A stretch of 64,000 nucleotides of DNA, from assembly GCF_003234175.2 (NCBI RefSeq), contig NZ_CP126257.1:1-64000 (forward strand), written 5' to 3'. The notes under the pieces were generated by a model, which saw nothing but the letters and a program-made list of their open reading frames with translations, was not told the DNA's origin and ran no database searches. Position 1 is the stretch's first letter; the number at the start of each line of letters is the position of its first letter. The position numbers and the translations under genes are program-made. This stretch comes from Curtobacterium sp. MCSS17_007. Lineage in GTDB: Bacteria > Actinomycetota > Actinomycetes > Actinomycetales > Microbacteriaceae. Shown here piece by piece: positions 1-13,154 of the stretch.

Positions 1-1467
1 ATGACGATGCCGGCCGACCCCGTCGAGGACCTCTGGTCATCCGTCCTGGGCCTCCTCTCCGAGGACGACCGCATCACGCCGCAGCTGCACGGCTTCCTGA
101 ACCTCGTCGAGCCGAAGGGCGTCCTCGCGGGCACGCTCTACCTCGAGGTCCCGAACGACCTGACCCGCGGCATGCTCGAGCAGCGCATCCGGATCCCCAT
201 CACCGAGGCGGTCGCACGCGTCGGTGACGACTCGGTCGCGAACTTCGCCATCACGGTGAACCCCGACATGGCCTCCGAGCCCCGGGTCGAGTCCGTCGTC
301 CCCAGCCACGTGCCCGAGTACGCCGAGCCGGTGCAGCAGCCGGTCGAGCAGAGCGCCGCTCCGCGCCAGTACATCGAGGCGCCGTTCGTCCCGAGCCAGA
401 TCGACTCCCCGGGCACCGGCGGCCGCCCGGAGTCGCGCCTCAACCCGAAGTACAACTTCGACAACTTCGTCATCGGCTCGTCGAACCGCTTCGCGCACGC
501 AGCGGCGGTGGCGGTGGCCGAGGCTCCGGCGAAGGCGTACAATCCGCTCTTCATCTACGGTGACTCGGGCCTCGGCAAGACCCACCTGCTCCACGCGATC
601 GGCCACTACGCCGAGAGCCTGTACCCGGGCATCCGCGTCCGCTACGTGTCGAGCGAGGAGTTCACGAACGACTTCATCAACTCGATCGCCAACAACCGGT
701 CGAACCAGTTCCAGCAGCGCTACCGCGACATCGACATCCTGCTGATCGACGACATCCAGTTCCTGCAGGGGAAGGACTCCACGCAGGAGGCCTTCTTCCA
801 CACGTTCAACACGCTGCACGACCACAACAAGCAGGTCGTCATCACGTCGGACGTCGCGCCGAAGCACCTCACCGGCTTCGAGGACCGCATGCGCTCCCGC
901 TTCGAGTGGGGCCTGATCACCGACGTGCAGGCGCCGGACCTCGAGACCCGCATCGCGATCCTCCGCAAGAAGGCGCAGTCCGACCACCTGCAGGTGCCCG
1001 ACGACATCCTCGAGTTCATGGCGTCGAAGGTGTCGAGCAACATCCGGGAGCTCGAGGGGACGCTCATCCGCGTCACGGCATTCGCGAGCCTGAACCGGAC
1101 GGCCGTCGACATGGCCCTGGTGCAGACGGTCCTCAAGGACCTGATAACGCTCGACGACGACAACGTGATCGCGCCGACGGACATCATCAACCACACCGCG
1201 GAGTACTTCAAGCTCTCCGTCGACGACCTCTACGGGTCTTCGCGTTCCCAGGCGATCGCGACCGCGCGGCAGATCGCCATGTACCTGTGCCGGGAGATGA
1301 CGAGCCTGTCCCTGCCCAAGATCGGGCAGCTGTTCGGCAACCGGGACCACACGACGGTCATGTACGCGAACAAGAAGATCACCGAGCTGATGAAGGAGCG
1401 TCGGTCGATCTACAACCAGGTGACCGAGCTGACCAGCCGCATCAAGCAGGACCGCCGCTACCGCTGA
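1..1467 (+). CDS. dnaA: Chromosomal replication initiator protein DnaA
   Basis: DnaA is the AAA+ ATPase that binds 9-bp DnaA boxes and opens the origin. The 488-residue product has the usual four parts: an N-terminal interaction domain (about 1-85), a variable Pro/Glu/Gln-rich linker, the ATPase with Walker A GDSGLGKT at residues 187-194 and Walker B LLIDDIQF near 247-254, and a C-terminal DNA-binding domain carrying the signature NRDHTTVMYANKKI near 447-460. The linker is short compared with streptomycetes. The window starts on its ATG, so its promoter is not visible. Between its stop and dnaN lies a stretch rich in DnaA boxes, which fits origin placement and autoregulated initiation. Length and motifs are complete; there is no sign of damage. 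Confidence 0.99.
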   Translation: MTMPADPVEDLWSSVLGLLSEDDRITPQLHGFLNLVEPKGVLAGTLYLEVPNDLTRGMLEQRIRIPITEAVARVGDDSVANFAITVNPDMASEPRVESVVPSHVPEYAEPVQQPVEQSAAPRQYIEAPFVPSQIDSPGTGGRPESRLNPKYNFDNFVIGSSNRFAHAAAVAVAEAPAKAYNPLFIYGDSGLGKTHLLHAIGHYAESLYPGIRVRYVSSEEFTNDFINSIANNRSNQFQQRYRDIDILLIDDIQFLQGKDSTQEAFFHTFNTLHDHNKQVVITSDVAPKHLTGFEDRMRSRFEWGLITDVQAPDLETRIAILRKKAQSDHLQVPDDILEFMASKVSSNIRELEGTLIRVTAFASLNRTAVDMALVQTVLKDLITLDDDNVIAPTDIINHTAEYFKLSVDDLYGSSRSQAIATARQIAMYLCREMTSLSLPKIGQLFGNRDHTTVMYANKKITELMKERRSIYNQVTELTSRIKQDRRYR

Positions 1468-1486
1468 CGCGCGGGCGGGACCGCCT

Positions 1487-1534
1487 GACGGACGGGAGGC
1501 ACGGTGCGGGAAGGCACCGTGCCTCCCGTCCGTC
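1487..1534. repeat. Palindromic intergenic repeat, copy A (likely dnaA terminator)
   Basis: A perfect 21-bp inverted repeat with a 6-nt loop GGGAAG (1508-1513) lies 20 bp after the dnaA stop. The arms (1487-1507 and 1514-1534) share the core GGACGGGAGGC with the palindromes at 30836, 36455, 45304 and 48817. Its position just after a gene end suggests a factor-independent terminator or mRNA 3' stabiliser, although no long T tract follows. Confidence 0.8.
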
Positions 1535-1643
1535 TCCTGTCGATCCGGCAACCGGCCGGGAGGCCCGTCACACGCCCCCGGATCGGCCCACCTCGGCGCG
1601 CATCCACCATCTGAGACGGTTCCATGCGCCGAGTTTCCCCCAG

Positions 1644-1869
1644 TGTGGAAAGCCTGTGGATAACTGTGGATGACACGCGGTCCTGTTGTTCACAGTTCTG
1701 TACCCACCTGTGGAGACTGGGGATGGAAGTGGATAGATGAGATTTGTTCATCCAGACGGCGTCAACACCCCACTCACAACTCACACGTGTGTAGTTCCCG
1801 GTGGAGAAGCGGGATGCACAGAGTTATCCACACTGTGCACAGGCGTTAACACCATTGATCCTGGTTAAC
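1644..1869. other. oriC: Origin-like DnaA-box region between dnaA and dnaN (oriC)
   Basis: Two perfect DnaA boxes are present: TGTGGATAA at 1655-1663 (reverse of TTATCCACA) and TTATCCACA at 1824-1832. Near matches are TGTGGAAAG 1644-1652, TGTGGATGA 1665-1673, TTGTTCACA 1686-1694, TGTGGAGAC 1709-1717 and TTGTTCATC 1744-1752. A locally AT-richer stretch at about 1841-1875 contains two GTTAAC hexamers (1845-1850, 1864-1869) and could be the unwinding element. The dnaA-dnaN location is the normal actinobacterial origin. The 520-bp gap (1468-1987) holds no convincing gene. A second, denser box cluster occurs at 14104-14307. Confidence 0.85.
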
Positions 1870-1987
1870 GATGAAGTTCCGCGGGCCAACCCTGTGGACG
1901 GCGGGATGACAAGAAATCCGGGCCCTGCTCCGCTGTGCCACAATGGGGCGGCCGGACAGTCCGCACCGATCGACAGGGGTCCCAGCT

Positions 1988-3133
1988 GTGAAGTTCGAGG
2001 TCAACCGGGACGTCTTCTCCGAAGCCGTCTCCTTCGCGGTGAAGCTCCTCCCACAGCGCACGACCCTCCCGATCCTGTCCGGCGTCCTCATCCACGCCGA
2101 GGGCGACCGCCTCACGCTGTCGTCGTTCGACTACGAGGTCTCGGCGCAGACCTCGATCACGGCGCAGATCGACGACCCCGGCACCGTCCTCGTCTCCGGC
2201 CGACTGCTCAACGACATCGCGAGCCGACTCCCGAACGCCCCGGTGACCTTCACGACCGAGGACTCGAAGATCTCCGTCACCTGCGGCTCGGCGCACTTCA
2301 CGCTGCTGTCCATGCCGGTCGAGGAGTACCCGACGCTCCCCGAGATCGGTGAGCAGACCGGTGTGATCCCCGGCGACGCGTTCTCCGAGGCCGTGTCCCA
2401 GGTCGCCGTCGCCGCCAGCCGCGACGACGTCACCCCCGTCATCACCGGCGTCCAGCTCGAGGTCGGTGACAACGACCTGTCGCTCATCGCGACCGACCGC
2501 TACCGCGTCGCCGTCCGGACGATCGCGTGGGACTCGGGCCGTGTCGGCTCCGACCCGCTGCACGCGCTCGTCCCGGCCCGCACCCTGCAGGAGGTCGGCC
2601 GCACGTTCGGCTCGGCGTCCACGGTGTCGGTCTCGATCAGCGGCACCTCGGACCGCGAGCTCATCGCGTTCCACGCCGACGACAAGACCGTGACCTCGCT
2701 GCTCATCAAGGGCAACTACCCGCCGGTCCGCCGGCTCTTCCCCGAGACGGTCGAGGACCACGCGGTGATCAACACCGCGGAGCTGGTCGAGGCCGTCCGA
2801 CGGGTCTCCCTCGTCCTGGAGCGCGAAGCGGCGCTCCGGTTCTCCTTCTCGGTCGACGGGCTCACGCTCGAGGCGATCGGTTCCGAACAAGCGCAGGCGT
2901 CAGAGTCGATCAGTGCGTTGCTGACCGGTGAGGAAACGGTGGTCTCGCTGAAGCCCGCCTTCCTCCTGGACGGGTTGAACGCGGTGCACTCCGAGTTCGT
3001 CCGGATCTCCTTCACCAAGACGGAGAACCCCAACAAGCCGGGCCCGGTGCTCATCACCGGCCAGACCTCGCAGGAGGCCCCGGCGACGGACGGATACCGG
3101 TACCTGCTGCAGCCCAATCTCCTGCTGCGGTAA
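1988..3133 (+). CDS. dnaN: DNA polymerase III beta sliding clamp
   Basis: This is the ring-shaped processivity clamp that tethers the replicative polymerase and many repair proteins to DNA. I chose the GTG at 1988, giving VKFEVNRDVFSEAVSF, because the sliding clamp family starts there and AGGGGT lies about 8 nt upstream; an upstream in-frame ATG at 1943 would add 15 residues of origin-region translation. The 381-residue product is the usual length for three clamp domains. Typical stretches such as LPILSGVLIHAEGDRLTLSSFDYE near the N-terminus and a C-terminal ITGQTS... RYLLQPNLLLR tail are visible. It is followed by gnd after 70 bp. Confidence 0.98.
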   Translation: MKFEVNRDVFSEAVSFAVKLLPQRTTLPILSGVLIHAEGDRLTLSSFDYEVSAQTSITAQIDDPGTVLVSGRLLNDIASRLPNAPVTFTTEDSKISVTCGSAHFTLLSMPVEEYPTLPEIGEQTGVIPGDAFSEAVSQVAVAASRDDVTPVITGVQLEVGDNDLSLIATDRYRVAVRTIAWDSGRVGSDPLHALVPARTLQEVGRTFGSASTVSVSISGTSDRELIAFHADDKTVTSLLIKGNYPPVRRLFPETVEDHAVINTAELVEAVRRVSLVLEREAALRFSFSVDGLTLEAIGSEQAQASESISALLTGEETVVSLKPAFLLDGLNAVHSEFVRISFTKTENPNKPGPVLITGQTSQEAPATDGYRYLLQPNLLLR

Positions 3134-3203
3134 GCGCAACAGCCGTACCACTGCGCTGACGCGCCACTGGCCACCAGCGCGACGACGAACAGAAGAGGAA
3201 ATC

Positions 3204-4091
3204 ATGCACATCGGTCTTGTCGGCCTCGGTCGCATGGGCAACAACATGCGTGCCCGTCTCCGCAACGCAGGCATCGAGGTCACCGGCTACGACGCCAACC
3301 CCGCCGTCTCGGACGTCGCCGACCTCGGCGCACTCGCCGCGGCCCTGCCCGAGGGCAAGAAGCTCGTGTGGGTCATGGTCCCGCACGGCAAGATCACCGA
3401 CGACGTCATCACCGACCTCGCCGAGGTCCTGGGCGAGGGCGACCTCGTCATCGACGGCGGCAACTCGAAGTGGCTGGACGACACCGTCCACGCCGAGCAG
3501 CTCGGCGCCAAGGGCATCCGCTACATGGACGCCGGTGTGTCCGGTGGTGTCTGGGGCAAGGACAACGGCTACGGCCTCATGGTCGGCGGCGCCCCCGAGG
3601 ACGTCGAGTTCGCGATGCCGGTCTTCGACGCGCTCCGCCCCGAGGGCCCCCGCGAGGAGGGCTTCTCGCACGCCGGCCCCGTCGGCGCCGGCCACTACGC
3701 CAAGATGGTCCACAACGGCATCGAGTACGCGATCATGCAGGCGTACGGCGAGGGCTACGAGCTCCTCGAGGCCAAGGACATCATCAAGGACGTCCCGGCG
3801 GTCTTCGCCGGTTGGCAGCGCGGCACCGTCGTGCGTTCCTGGCTGCTCGACCTCATGGTCCTCGCGTTGAACGAGGACCCGAAGCTCGACGCCATCGAGG
3901 GCTACGTCGAGGACTCCGGCGAGGGTCGCTGGACGGTGGAAGAGGCCATCGAGCACGCCGTGCCGATGCCGACCATCTCCGCGTCGATCTTCGCGCGCTT
4001 CGTCTCGCGTCAGGGCAGCGCGTCCCCGACCATGAAGGCCGTCGCGGCGCTCCGCAACCAGTTCGGCGGCCACGCCGTCAAGAAGGCGTAG
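3204..4091 (+). CDS. gnd: 6-phosphogluconate dehydrogenase, decarboxylating (short, NAD-type form)
   Basis: It oxidatively decarboxylates 6-phosphogluconate to ribulose 5-phosphate in the pentose phosphate pathway. The N-terminal dinucleotide fold reads MHIGLVGLGRMGNNM (residues 1-15), and the family motif IDGGNSKW, around residue 80, and the later GAGHYAKMVHNGIEY (near 170) with the catalytic Lys and the HNGIEY loop are clear. At 295 residues it belongs to the short GndA/YqeC-like class rather than the 470-residue NADP enzyme. An AGAGGAA ribosome site precedes the ATG. Its placement between dnaN and recF is a standing peculiarity of many actinobacteria and places a metabolic gene next to the origin. 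Confidence 0.96.
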   Translation: MHIGLVGLGRMGNNMRARLRNAGIEVTGYDANPAVSDVADLGALAAALPEGKKLVWVMVPHGKITDDVITDLAEVLGEGDLVIDGGNSKWLDDTVHAEQLGAKGIRYMDAGVSGGVWGKDNGYGLMVGGAPEDVEFAMPVFDALRPEGPREEGFSHAGPVGAGHYAKMVHNGIEYAIMQAYGEGYELLEAKDIIKDVPAVFAGWQRGTVVRSWLLDLMVLALNEDPKLDAIEGYVEDSGEGRWTVEEAIEHAVPMPTISASIFARFVSRQGSASPTMKAVAALRNQFGGHAVKKA

Positions 4092-4110
4092 CTCAGGTAA
4101 CCACCTGAGC
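4091..4110. terminator. Perfect hairpin after gnd
   Basis: GCTCAGGT (4091-4098) and ACCTGAGC (4103-4110) form an 8-bp perfect stem with a 4-nt loop. It starts on the last base of the gnd stop codon and ends 14 bp before the recF GTG. There is no T tract, so it may be a weak terminator or may attenuate recF translation. Confidence 0.5.
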
Positions 4111-4124
4111 TCGTCTCGGCCCGC

Positions 4125-5348
4125 GTGCACGTCGACCACCTGCAACTCACCGACTTCCGGAACTACCGGGAGGCGGACGTCGACCTGGCACGCGGGCCGA
4201 ACCTGTTCGTCGGCCGGAACGGCCAGGGCAAGACCAACCTGGTCGAGGCCATCGGCTACCTGTCGACCCTCGGCTCGCACCGGGTGCCGACCGACGCGGC
4301 CCTCGTGCGACAGGGGTGCGACGCGGCGATCGTCCGTGCACGCCTGGCGCACGAGGACCGCAGCATCCTGGCCGAGGTGCAGATCAACCGCACCGGCTCG
4401 AACCGCGCCCAGGTCAACCGGGCCGCGATCAAGCCACGCGAGCTCCCGCGGTACTGCACGAGCGTCCTGTTCGCCCCGGAGGACCTCGCGCTCGTCCGCG
4501 GCGAACCGTCCGGTCGCCGACGCATGCTCGACGAGCTGCTCGGGCAGATCGCGCCGCGGATGCAGGGTGTCCTCGCCGACTACGACCGGACGCTCAAGCA
4601 GCGGAACACGCTGCTGAAGTCGGCCCGCGCCTCCGGTGCCCGATCGGGGTCCCTCGCGACGCTCGATGTCTGGGACGACCGTCTCGTCGCGTTCGGTGCC
4701 GAGATCATCGCGGCGCGCGACCACCTCACCCGACGGCTCGCGCCGTTCGTGACGGACGCGTACGCGACCGTCGCAGGTGCCCGCCACGAGGCCACGATCT
4801 CGGGGGTCCTCAGCGTCCGCGGCGGCGACCCCGAGGACGCCGCAGCGACCGACCCCGTGCTCGGGACACCGGACGAGCCGGTGTCCGTCGCCGCTGCGGC
4901 CGACGCCTTCCGGAACGCACTGGCGCGTCGTCGTCGGGACGAGCTCGACCGGGGGCTCACGCTCGTCGGGCCCCACCGGGACGACGTCCTCTTCCAGCTG
5001 AACGGGTTACCTGCCCGCGGTTACGCCAGTCACGGTGAGTCCTGGTCCTTCGCGCTGGCGATCAAGCTGTCCAGCGCGGCCGTGCTCCGCTCGGAGTCGA
5101 CGCTCGGCGACCCGATCATCATCCTCGACGACGTGTTCGCCGAGCTCGACGAGTCCCGGCGTGAACGACTCGCAGCGGCGGTGGCGGACTACGAGCAGGT
5201 GCTCATCACGGCCGCGGTGTTCGGCGACGTGCCGGCGCAGCTCGCCGCGCACACGGTGCGGATCGAGGCGGGCACGATCGTGACCGACGAGGCGGGCACG
5301 ATCGCAGCCGACGCGGCACGTGCCTCCGGTACGGAGGCCGCTTCCTGA
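4125..5348 (+). CDS. recF: DNA replication and repair protein RecF
   Basis: RecF is an SMC-like ATPase that helps load RecA on gapped DNA at stalled forks. The 407-residue product opens with MHVDHLQLTDFRNYREADV and Walker A GRNGQGKTN near residues 32-40. The ABC-type signature lies in GESWSFALAIKL, and Walker B is IIILDDVFAELDESRRERL near 330-345. The start is GTG at 4125. The Ala/Thr-rich C-terminal tail (TIVTDEAGTIAADAARASGTEAAS) is longer than needed and likely disordered. Its TGA overlaps the ATG of the next gene by one base, so the two are translationally coupled. Confidence 0.97.
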   Translation: MHVDHLQLTDFRNYREADVDLARGPNLFVGRNGQGKTNLVEAIGYLSTLGSHRVPTDAALVRQGCDAAIVRARLAHEDRSILAEVQINRTGSNRAQVNRAAIKPRELPRYCTSVLFAPEDLALVRGEPSGRRRMLDELLGQIAPRMQGVLADYDRTLKQRNTLLKSARASGARSGSLATLDVWDDRLVAFGAEIIAARDHLTRRLAPFVTDAYATVAGARHEATISGVLSVRGGDPEDAAATDPVLGTPDEPVSVAAAADAFRNALARRRRDELDRGLTLVGPHRDDVLFQLNGLPARGYASHGESWSFALAIKLSSAAVLRSESTLGDPIIILDDVFAELDESRRERLAAAVADYEQVLITAAVFGDVPAQLAAHTVRIEAGTIVTDEAGTIAADAARASGTEAAS

Positions 5349-5848
5349 TGCCGAAGCCGTGGAAGCCCTCCGAACCGGCACGCGTCTACCGACACCTCCG
5401 GGCGGTCTTCGGCGACCCGTCGCTGCGCACCGTCGACGCCCGGCGCCGACGGTCCCGCGAGCTCGACGCCGACACCGTGCCCTACGGCAAGGGCCGAGAG
5501 CCCCGCGGGCTCGGGGACGTCGTCGGTTCGCTGGCGCAGGAGCTCGGCTGGACCGAGCCGCTCGCCCGCTCGGAGCTCTTCGTCGACTGGCCCGCGGTCG
5601 TCGGGGACGAGCTGGCGAAGCACTCGCGACCGATGACCATCGACGACGGCACGCTGGTCATCCGCTGCGACTCGACGGCATGGGCGACACAGCTCCGGCT
5701 GATGCGCGCGACGATCACGACGACCATCGCCGAGCGGCACCCGGGAGCGGGCGTGCAGTCGATCAGGGTTTCGGGCCCCGACGTCCCCACCTGGAAACGC
5801 GGCCCCAGGACCGTCCAGGGGCGCGGCCCCCGCGACACCTACGGTTGA
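5348..5848 (+). CDS. dciA: DciA-like protein (DUF721), putative replicative helicase loader
   Basis: The 166-residue protein matches the DUF721/DciA family by its central segment: LGDVVGSLAQELGWTEPLA, then WPAVVGDELAKHSRPMTIDDGTLVIRCDSTAWATQLRLM and a C-terminal IRVSGPDVP. DciA proteins assist DnaB helicase loading in bacteria lacking DnaC/DnaI, and this position between recF and gyrB is the classic actinobacterial one. The N-terminal about 55 residues are basic and low complexity. The ATG overlaps the recF stop (TGATG). Family assignment is confident; the helicase-loading role is taken from characterised homologues. Confidence 0.9.
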   Translation: MPKPWKPSEPARVYRHLRAVFGDPSLRTVDARRRRSRELDADTVPYGKGREPRGLGDVVGSLAQELGWTEPLARSELFVDWPAVVGDELAKHSRPMTIDDGTLVIRCDSTAWATQLRLMRATITTTIAERHPGAGVQSIRVSGPDVPTWKRGPRTVQGRGPRDTYG

Positions 5849-5900
5849 CGAGACGAAATCGTCCTCAGGGATGAAGAACACCCGTCCAGCGGGCGGATGA

Positions 5901-7991
<2,091 letters not shown>

Positions 7992-8122
7992 TACCGGCCT
8001 GGAGGCGCGGTGCCAGCCGCGTCGACCAGTCCCGACCCCCTGTGGTCGCGCCCGGCGCGACCGACGGAACCAGTGCCTCCCGGCCGACGACCGGAGGGCC
8101 ACCAGAAAGGTGACCAAGCCAC

Positions 8123-10778
<2,656 letters not shown>

Positions 10779-10786
<8 letters not shown>

Positions 10787-11186
10787 TGTCGCCGAGAAGC
10801 TCCAGAAGAAGGCGAAACGTCCCACCGGTACCCGGCAGGTCCGCCTGCGTCTGGTGTACCTCGACTTCTGGTCGATGGTGAAGCTGAGCTTCCTCATCGC
10901 GCTGGCCGGGTCGATCGTGATCGTCGTGGCGACGGCGCTGGTGTGGGTCATCCTCAACCAGACCGGCGTCTTCACGCAGATCGACGCACTGCTCAAGGAC
11001 GTCACCGGCCAGAACGGCTACTCGATCATGGACCAGTTCTCCCTCGGGCAGGTCCTCGGGTTCTCCGTCGTGGTGGGCATCCTCAACGTGGTCGTCGGCA
11101 CCGTGCTCGGCGCGATCGTGAGTGTCCTCTACAACCTCAGTGTGCGGATCACGGGCGGTCTGCTCGTGGGCTTCACGAACAACTGA
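10779..11186 (+). CDS. DUF3566 membrane protein
   Basis: The 135-residue protein has a basic N-terminus ([19 protein letters not shown]) and two strong hydrophobic segments (about residues 38-62 and 88-125) separated by a short polar loop. This matches the DUF3566 family, found directly after gyrA in most actinobacteria. Its start codon lies inside the gyrA stop region, so expression is coupled to gyrase. No enzymatic motif is visible and the cellular role is not established; conservation with gyrase genes may simply reflect operon inertia. Confidence 0.88.
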
Positions 11187-11262
11187 CACACCCGGGCTGG
11201 ACGACAGCCGCCGCTCGATTTCGTTCTGCGACATCGGTACGGTAGGCTTTCATCTGGTCTGA

Positions 11263-11336
11263 GGGGCTATAGCTCAGGCGGTTAGAGCGCTTCGCTGATA
11301 ACGAAGAGGTCCAAGGTTCAAGTCCTTGTAGCCCCA
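11263..11336 (+). tRNA. tRNA-Ile (anticodon GAT)
   Basis: A full cloverleaf can be drawn: acceptor GGGGCTA paired with TAGCCCC, D arm with AGCTCAGGCGGTTAGAG, anticodon stem CTTCG/CGAAG with loop CTGATAA (anticodon GAT at 11297-11299), and T arm with GGTTCAAGTCC. The discriminator is A11336, and CCA is encoded at 11337-11339. It is paired with tRNA-Ala, as commonly seen downstream of gyrA. Confidence 0.97.
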
Positions 11337-11371
11337 CCACTTCCCTCCGGGGCCGGTACGCTGGTCCTCTC

Positions 11372-11444
11372 GGGGCCTTAGCTCAGTTGGTAGAGCGCCT
11401 GCTTTGCAAGCAGGATGTCGGGAGTTCGATTCTCCCAGGCTCCA
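11372..11444 (+). tRNA. tRNA-Ala (anticodon TGC)
   Basis: The acceptor GGGGCCT pairs with AGGCTCC, allowing one G-U pair. The anticodon stem CCTGC/GCAGG encloses TTTGCAA with anticodon TGC at 11405-11407. The T arm contains GAGTTCGATTCTC. The discriminator is A11444 and no CCA is encoded, unlike the neighbouring tRNA-Ile. Confidence 0.97.
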
Positions 11445-11871
11445 CTCCCTCAGGGTGGACTCTGCTCCGCTCGTTCCTCACTCCGCCGGGTCCGGTCGTC
11501 GGGTTCGTCAGCGCCTTCGGCGCGCCGCTCCGCGGTGGTTACCTCCGCCACGGGCGTTGCTTCTGTGCGGTGCTTGCTTCTGTGCGGTGGCCGTTCTGGT
11601 TGCAGGACGTGCCGTTCGGCGAGCGATCGGACGGCATGTCGTGCGACCTGGCCGGCTGCGTGCGGCGCGTCGTGCGACGGAGACGGACGCCTCCGGCGAC
11701 CGGTGACTCCCCGCCCGTCGGTGCTGCCGGCGTCCCGAGCGGGGAGGGCACCCGCGTGTGTGCCACCGGACGGGTGCTTCTCGGCGGTCGGCAGCGTCGA
11801 GCGTGGCAGAACGTGCCCGCTCGGTGACCGGCAGACCTCGGCGCACTCCCACCGGGCAGCAGCGGAGACGA
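11445..11871. other. Gene-free stretch after tRNA-Ala
   Basis: About 430 bp without a supportable gene. Open frames here start inside the tRNA or are low-complexity Arg/Ser/Pro translations typical of GC-rich non-coding DNA. A small GCGCC-TTC-GGCGC hairpin sits at 11511-11523, possibly ending the tRNA transcript. I see nothing else. Confidence 0.6.
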
Positions 11872-11903
11872 CGAAGGGCCCCGGCGTGTGCCGGGGCCCT
11901 TCG
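11872..11903. terminator. Strong terminator hairpin after the 11918-12493 gene
   Basis: CGAAGGGCCCCGGC (11872-11885), loop GTGT, and GCCGGGGCCCTTCG (11890-11903) form a perfect 14-bp stem. It lies 15 bp beyond the stop codon of the minus-strand gene that ends at 11918. Confidence 0.85.
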
Positions 11904-11917
11904 TACGAACCGGGAGG

Positions 11918-12493
11918 TCAGGCGGCGGGCTTGTCCGCCGAGTCGGCGTCGTCGGCGACCCAGAGGTCGTCGTCGGCGCGGAGCGTCTGGTACGCGGCGT
12001 AGGCAGCACCGGCGACGGCGACCACGCCGACGACGATGAGGGCGACCCCGCCGAAGCCGAGCCCCTTCTTCTGCTGGCCCGGCGCGACCTTCGCCGCGGC
12101 CTTCTTCGCCTTGGAGCCCTTCTTCTGGGCGTCCTTCACGATCTTCTTGACGCGCGGGTCCTTCGCCAGGTCCTTCACGCTCATGACCGAACCGGCGGTC
12201 GCGACGAGGCCGGGGACGACCTCGGTCTGGAAGCGGTGCGAAGCACTCTGGGCGGCTGAGGCCGCTGCGTGCACGCCCGTCGCGACGGCGGGACGGATCC
12301 CGTTGTCGATCGCGTTCTGCACGCGGGGGGCGATGTCCTTGCGGGCTGCGTCGGCAGCGTGCGAACGGGCCTCGGCGAGGATCGCGTTCGCGTGCTCGAG
12401 GACCTTGCGCTGCTCGCCGAGGAGCGAGGCGGTCTTGCCCTTGAGCTTCTTGATCTGCTTCCGACGCTTGCGCGGGATCTCGATCGTCGTCAT
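11918..12493 (-). CDS. Hypothetical Lys-rich helical protein with C-terminal membrane anchor
   Basis: I do not recognise a named family. The 191-residue product begins MTTIEIPRKRRKQIKKLKGKT; GGAGG 6 nt upstream fixes this start over an upstream frame extension. Residues about 20-110 are Ala-rich and probably helical. A highly basic stretch, VKKIVKDAQKKGSKAKKAAAK, spans about 118-140. One transmembrane segment (GFGGVALIVVGVVAVAGAAYAAY) is followed by an acidic tail. A helical basic cytosolic part with a single C-terminal anchor could bind nucleic acid or membrane, but that is only a guess. It is monocistronic, with a strong terminator. Confidence 0.8.
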   Translation of the reverse strand: MTTIEIPRKRRKQIKKLKGKTASLLGEQRKVLEHANAILAEARSHAADAARKDIAPRVQNAIDNGIRPAVATGVHAAASAAQSASHRFQTEVVPGLVATAGSVMSVKDLAKDPRVKKIVKDAQKKGSKAKKAAAKVAPGQQKKGLGFGGVALIVVGVVAVAGAAYAAYQTLRADDDLWVADDADSADKPAA

Positions 12494-12609
12494 CTGGTAC
12501 CTCCATCGGATCGGCGTGACCCCATCCTGCCACCGAGCACCCTGACAGGTCACGGATCGTCGGCTGTGTGATCCGTGTCACCGTCAGGAGTACATGCGAG
12601 AATCGGAAC

Positions 12610-13149
12610 ATGTCTCTGCACACCGCTGTCGCAACGATCCACACGAACAAGGGCGACATCCGCGTCAACCTGTTCGGCAACCACGCTCCGAAGACCGTCA
12701 AGAACTTCGTCGACCTCGCGACCGGCAAGCAGGAGTGGACGCACCCCGGCACGGGCAAGGTCTCGACCGACAAGCTCTACGACGGCGTCGTCTTCCACCG
12801 CATCATCAAGGACTTCATGATCCAGGGCGGTGACCCCCTGGGCCAGGGCATCGGCGGCCCCGGCTACCGCTTCGACGACGAGATCCACCCGGAGCTCACC
12901 TTCCAGAACCCCTACATCCTGGCCATGGCGAACGCCGGCATCCAGGGCGGCCGTGGCACCAACGGCTCGCAGTTCTTCATCACGACGGTGGCGACCCCCT
13001 GGCTGCAGGGCAAGCACACCATCTTCGGCGAGGTCGCGGACGACGAGTCCCGCGCGGTCGTCGACGCGATCGAGGGCGTGCCGACCGACGGTCGCGACAA
13101 GCCCGTCGACGACGTCGTGATCGAGAGCATCGACGTCGAGGACGTCTGA
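12610..13149 (+). CDS. ppiB: Cyclophilin-type peptidyl-prolyl cis-trans isomerase
   Basis: A cytoplasmic cyclophilin that catalyses proline isomerisation during folding. The 179-residue product carries [27 protein letters not shown] and [22 protein letters not shown], including the catalytic Arg and the QFF motif, and later [10 protein letters not shown] start at ATG 12610 ([15 protein letters not shown]), the conserved family N-terminus; there is no signal peptide. The neighbouring rhomboid gene starts 5 bp after its stop, so the two form an operon, a conserved arrangement near actinobacterial origins. Confidence 0.96.
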   Translation: MSLHTAVATIHTNKGDIRVNLFGNHAPKTVKNFVDLATGKQEWTHPGTGKVSTDKLYDGVVFHRIIKDFMIQGGDPLGQGIGGPGYRFDDEIHPELTFQNPYILAMANAGIQGGRGTNGSQFFITTVATPWLQGKHTIFGEVADDESRAVVDAIEGVPTDGRDKPVDDVVIESIDVEDV

Positions 13150-13154
13150 ACCCG

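Noticed and set aside
37..1551. Very long open frames antisense to dnaA, gyrA, gyrB, recF and other core genes
   Set aside because: They are by-products of high GC at third positions: Arg/Val/Asp-rich, without family motifs, and fully overlapped by well-supported genes.
1943..1987. Upstream ATG extension of dnaN
   Set aside because: The added 15 residues (MGRPDSPHRSTGVPA) are not part of the clamp family; GTG 1988 has a better ribosome site.
8003..8090. Full member of the GGACGGGAGGC palindrome family between gyrB and gyrA
   Set aside because: Only half-arms (GGAGGCGCGGTGCCAGC and CAGTGCCTCCCGGCCGAC) are present and they do not form a long perfect stem; treated as a related fragment only.
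11387..12002. Open frames beginning inside tRNA-Ala
   Set aside because: They start in the tRNA sequence (typical spurious SGVRFSQAPL-like translation) and continue through low-complexity DNA without a ribosome site.
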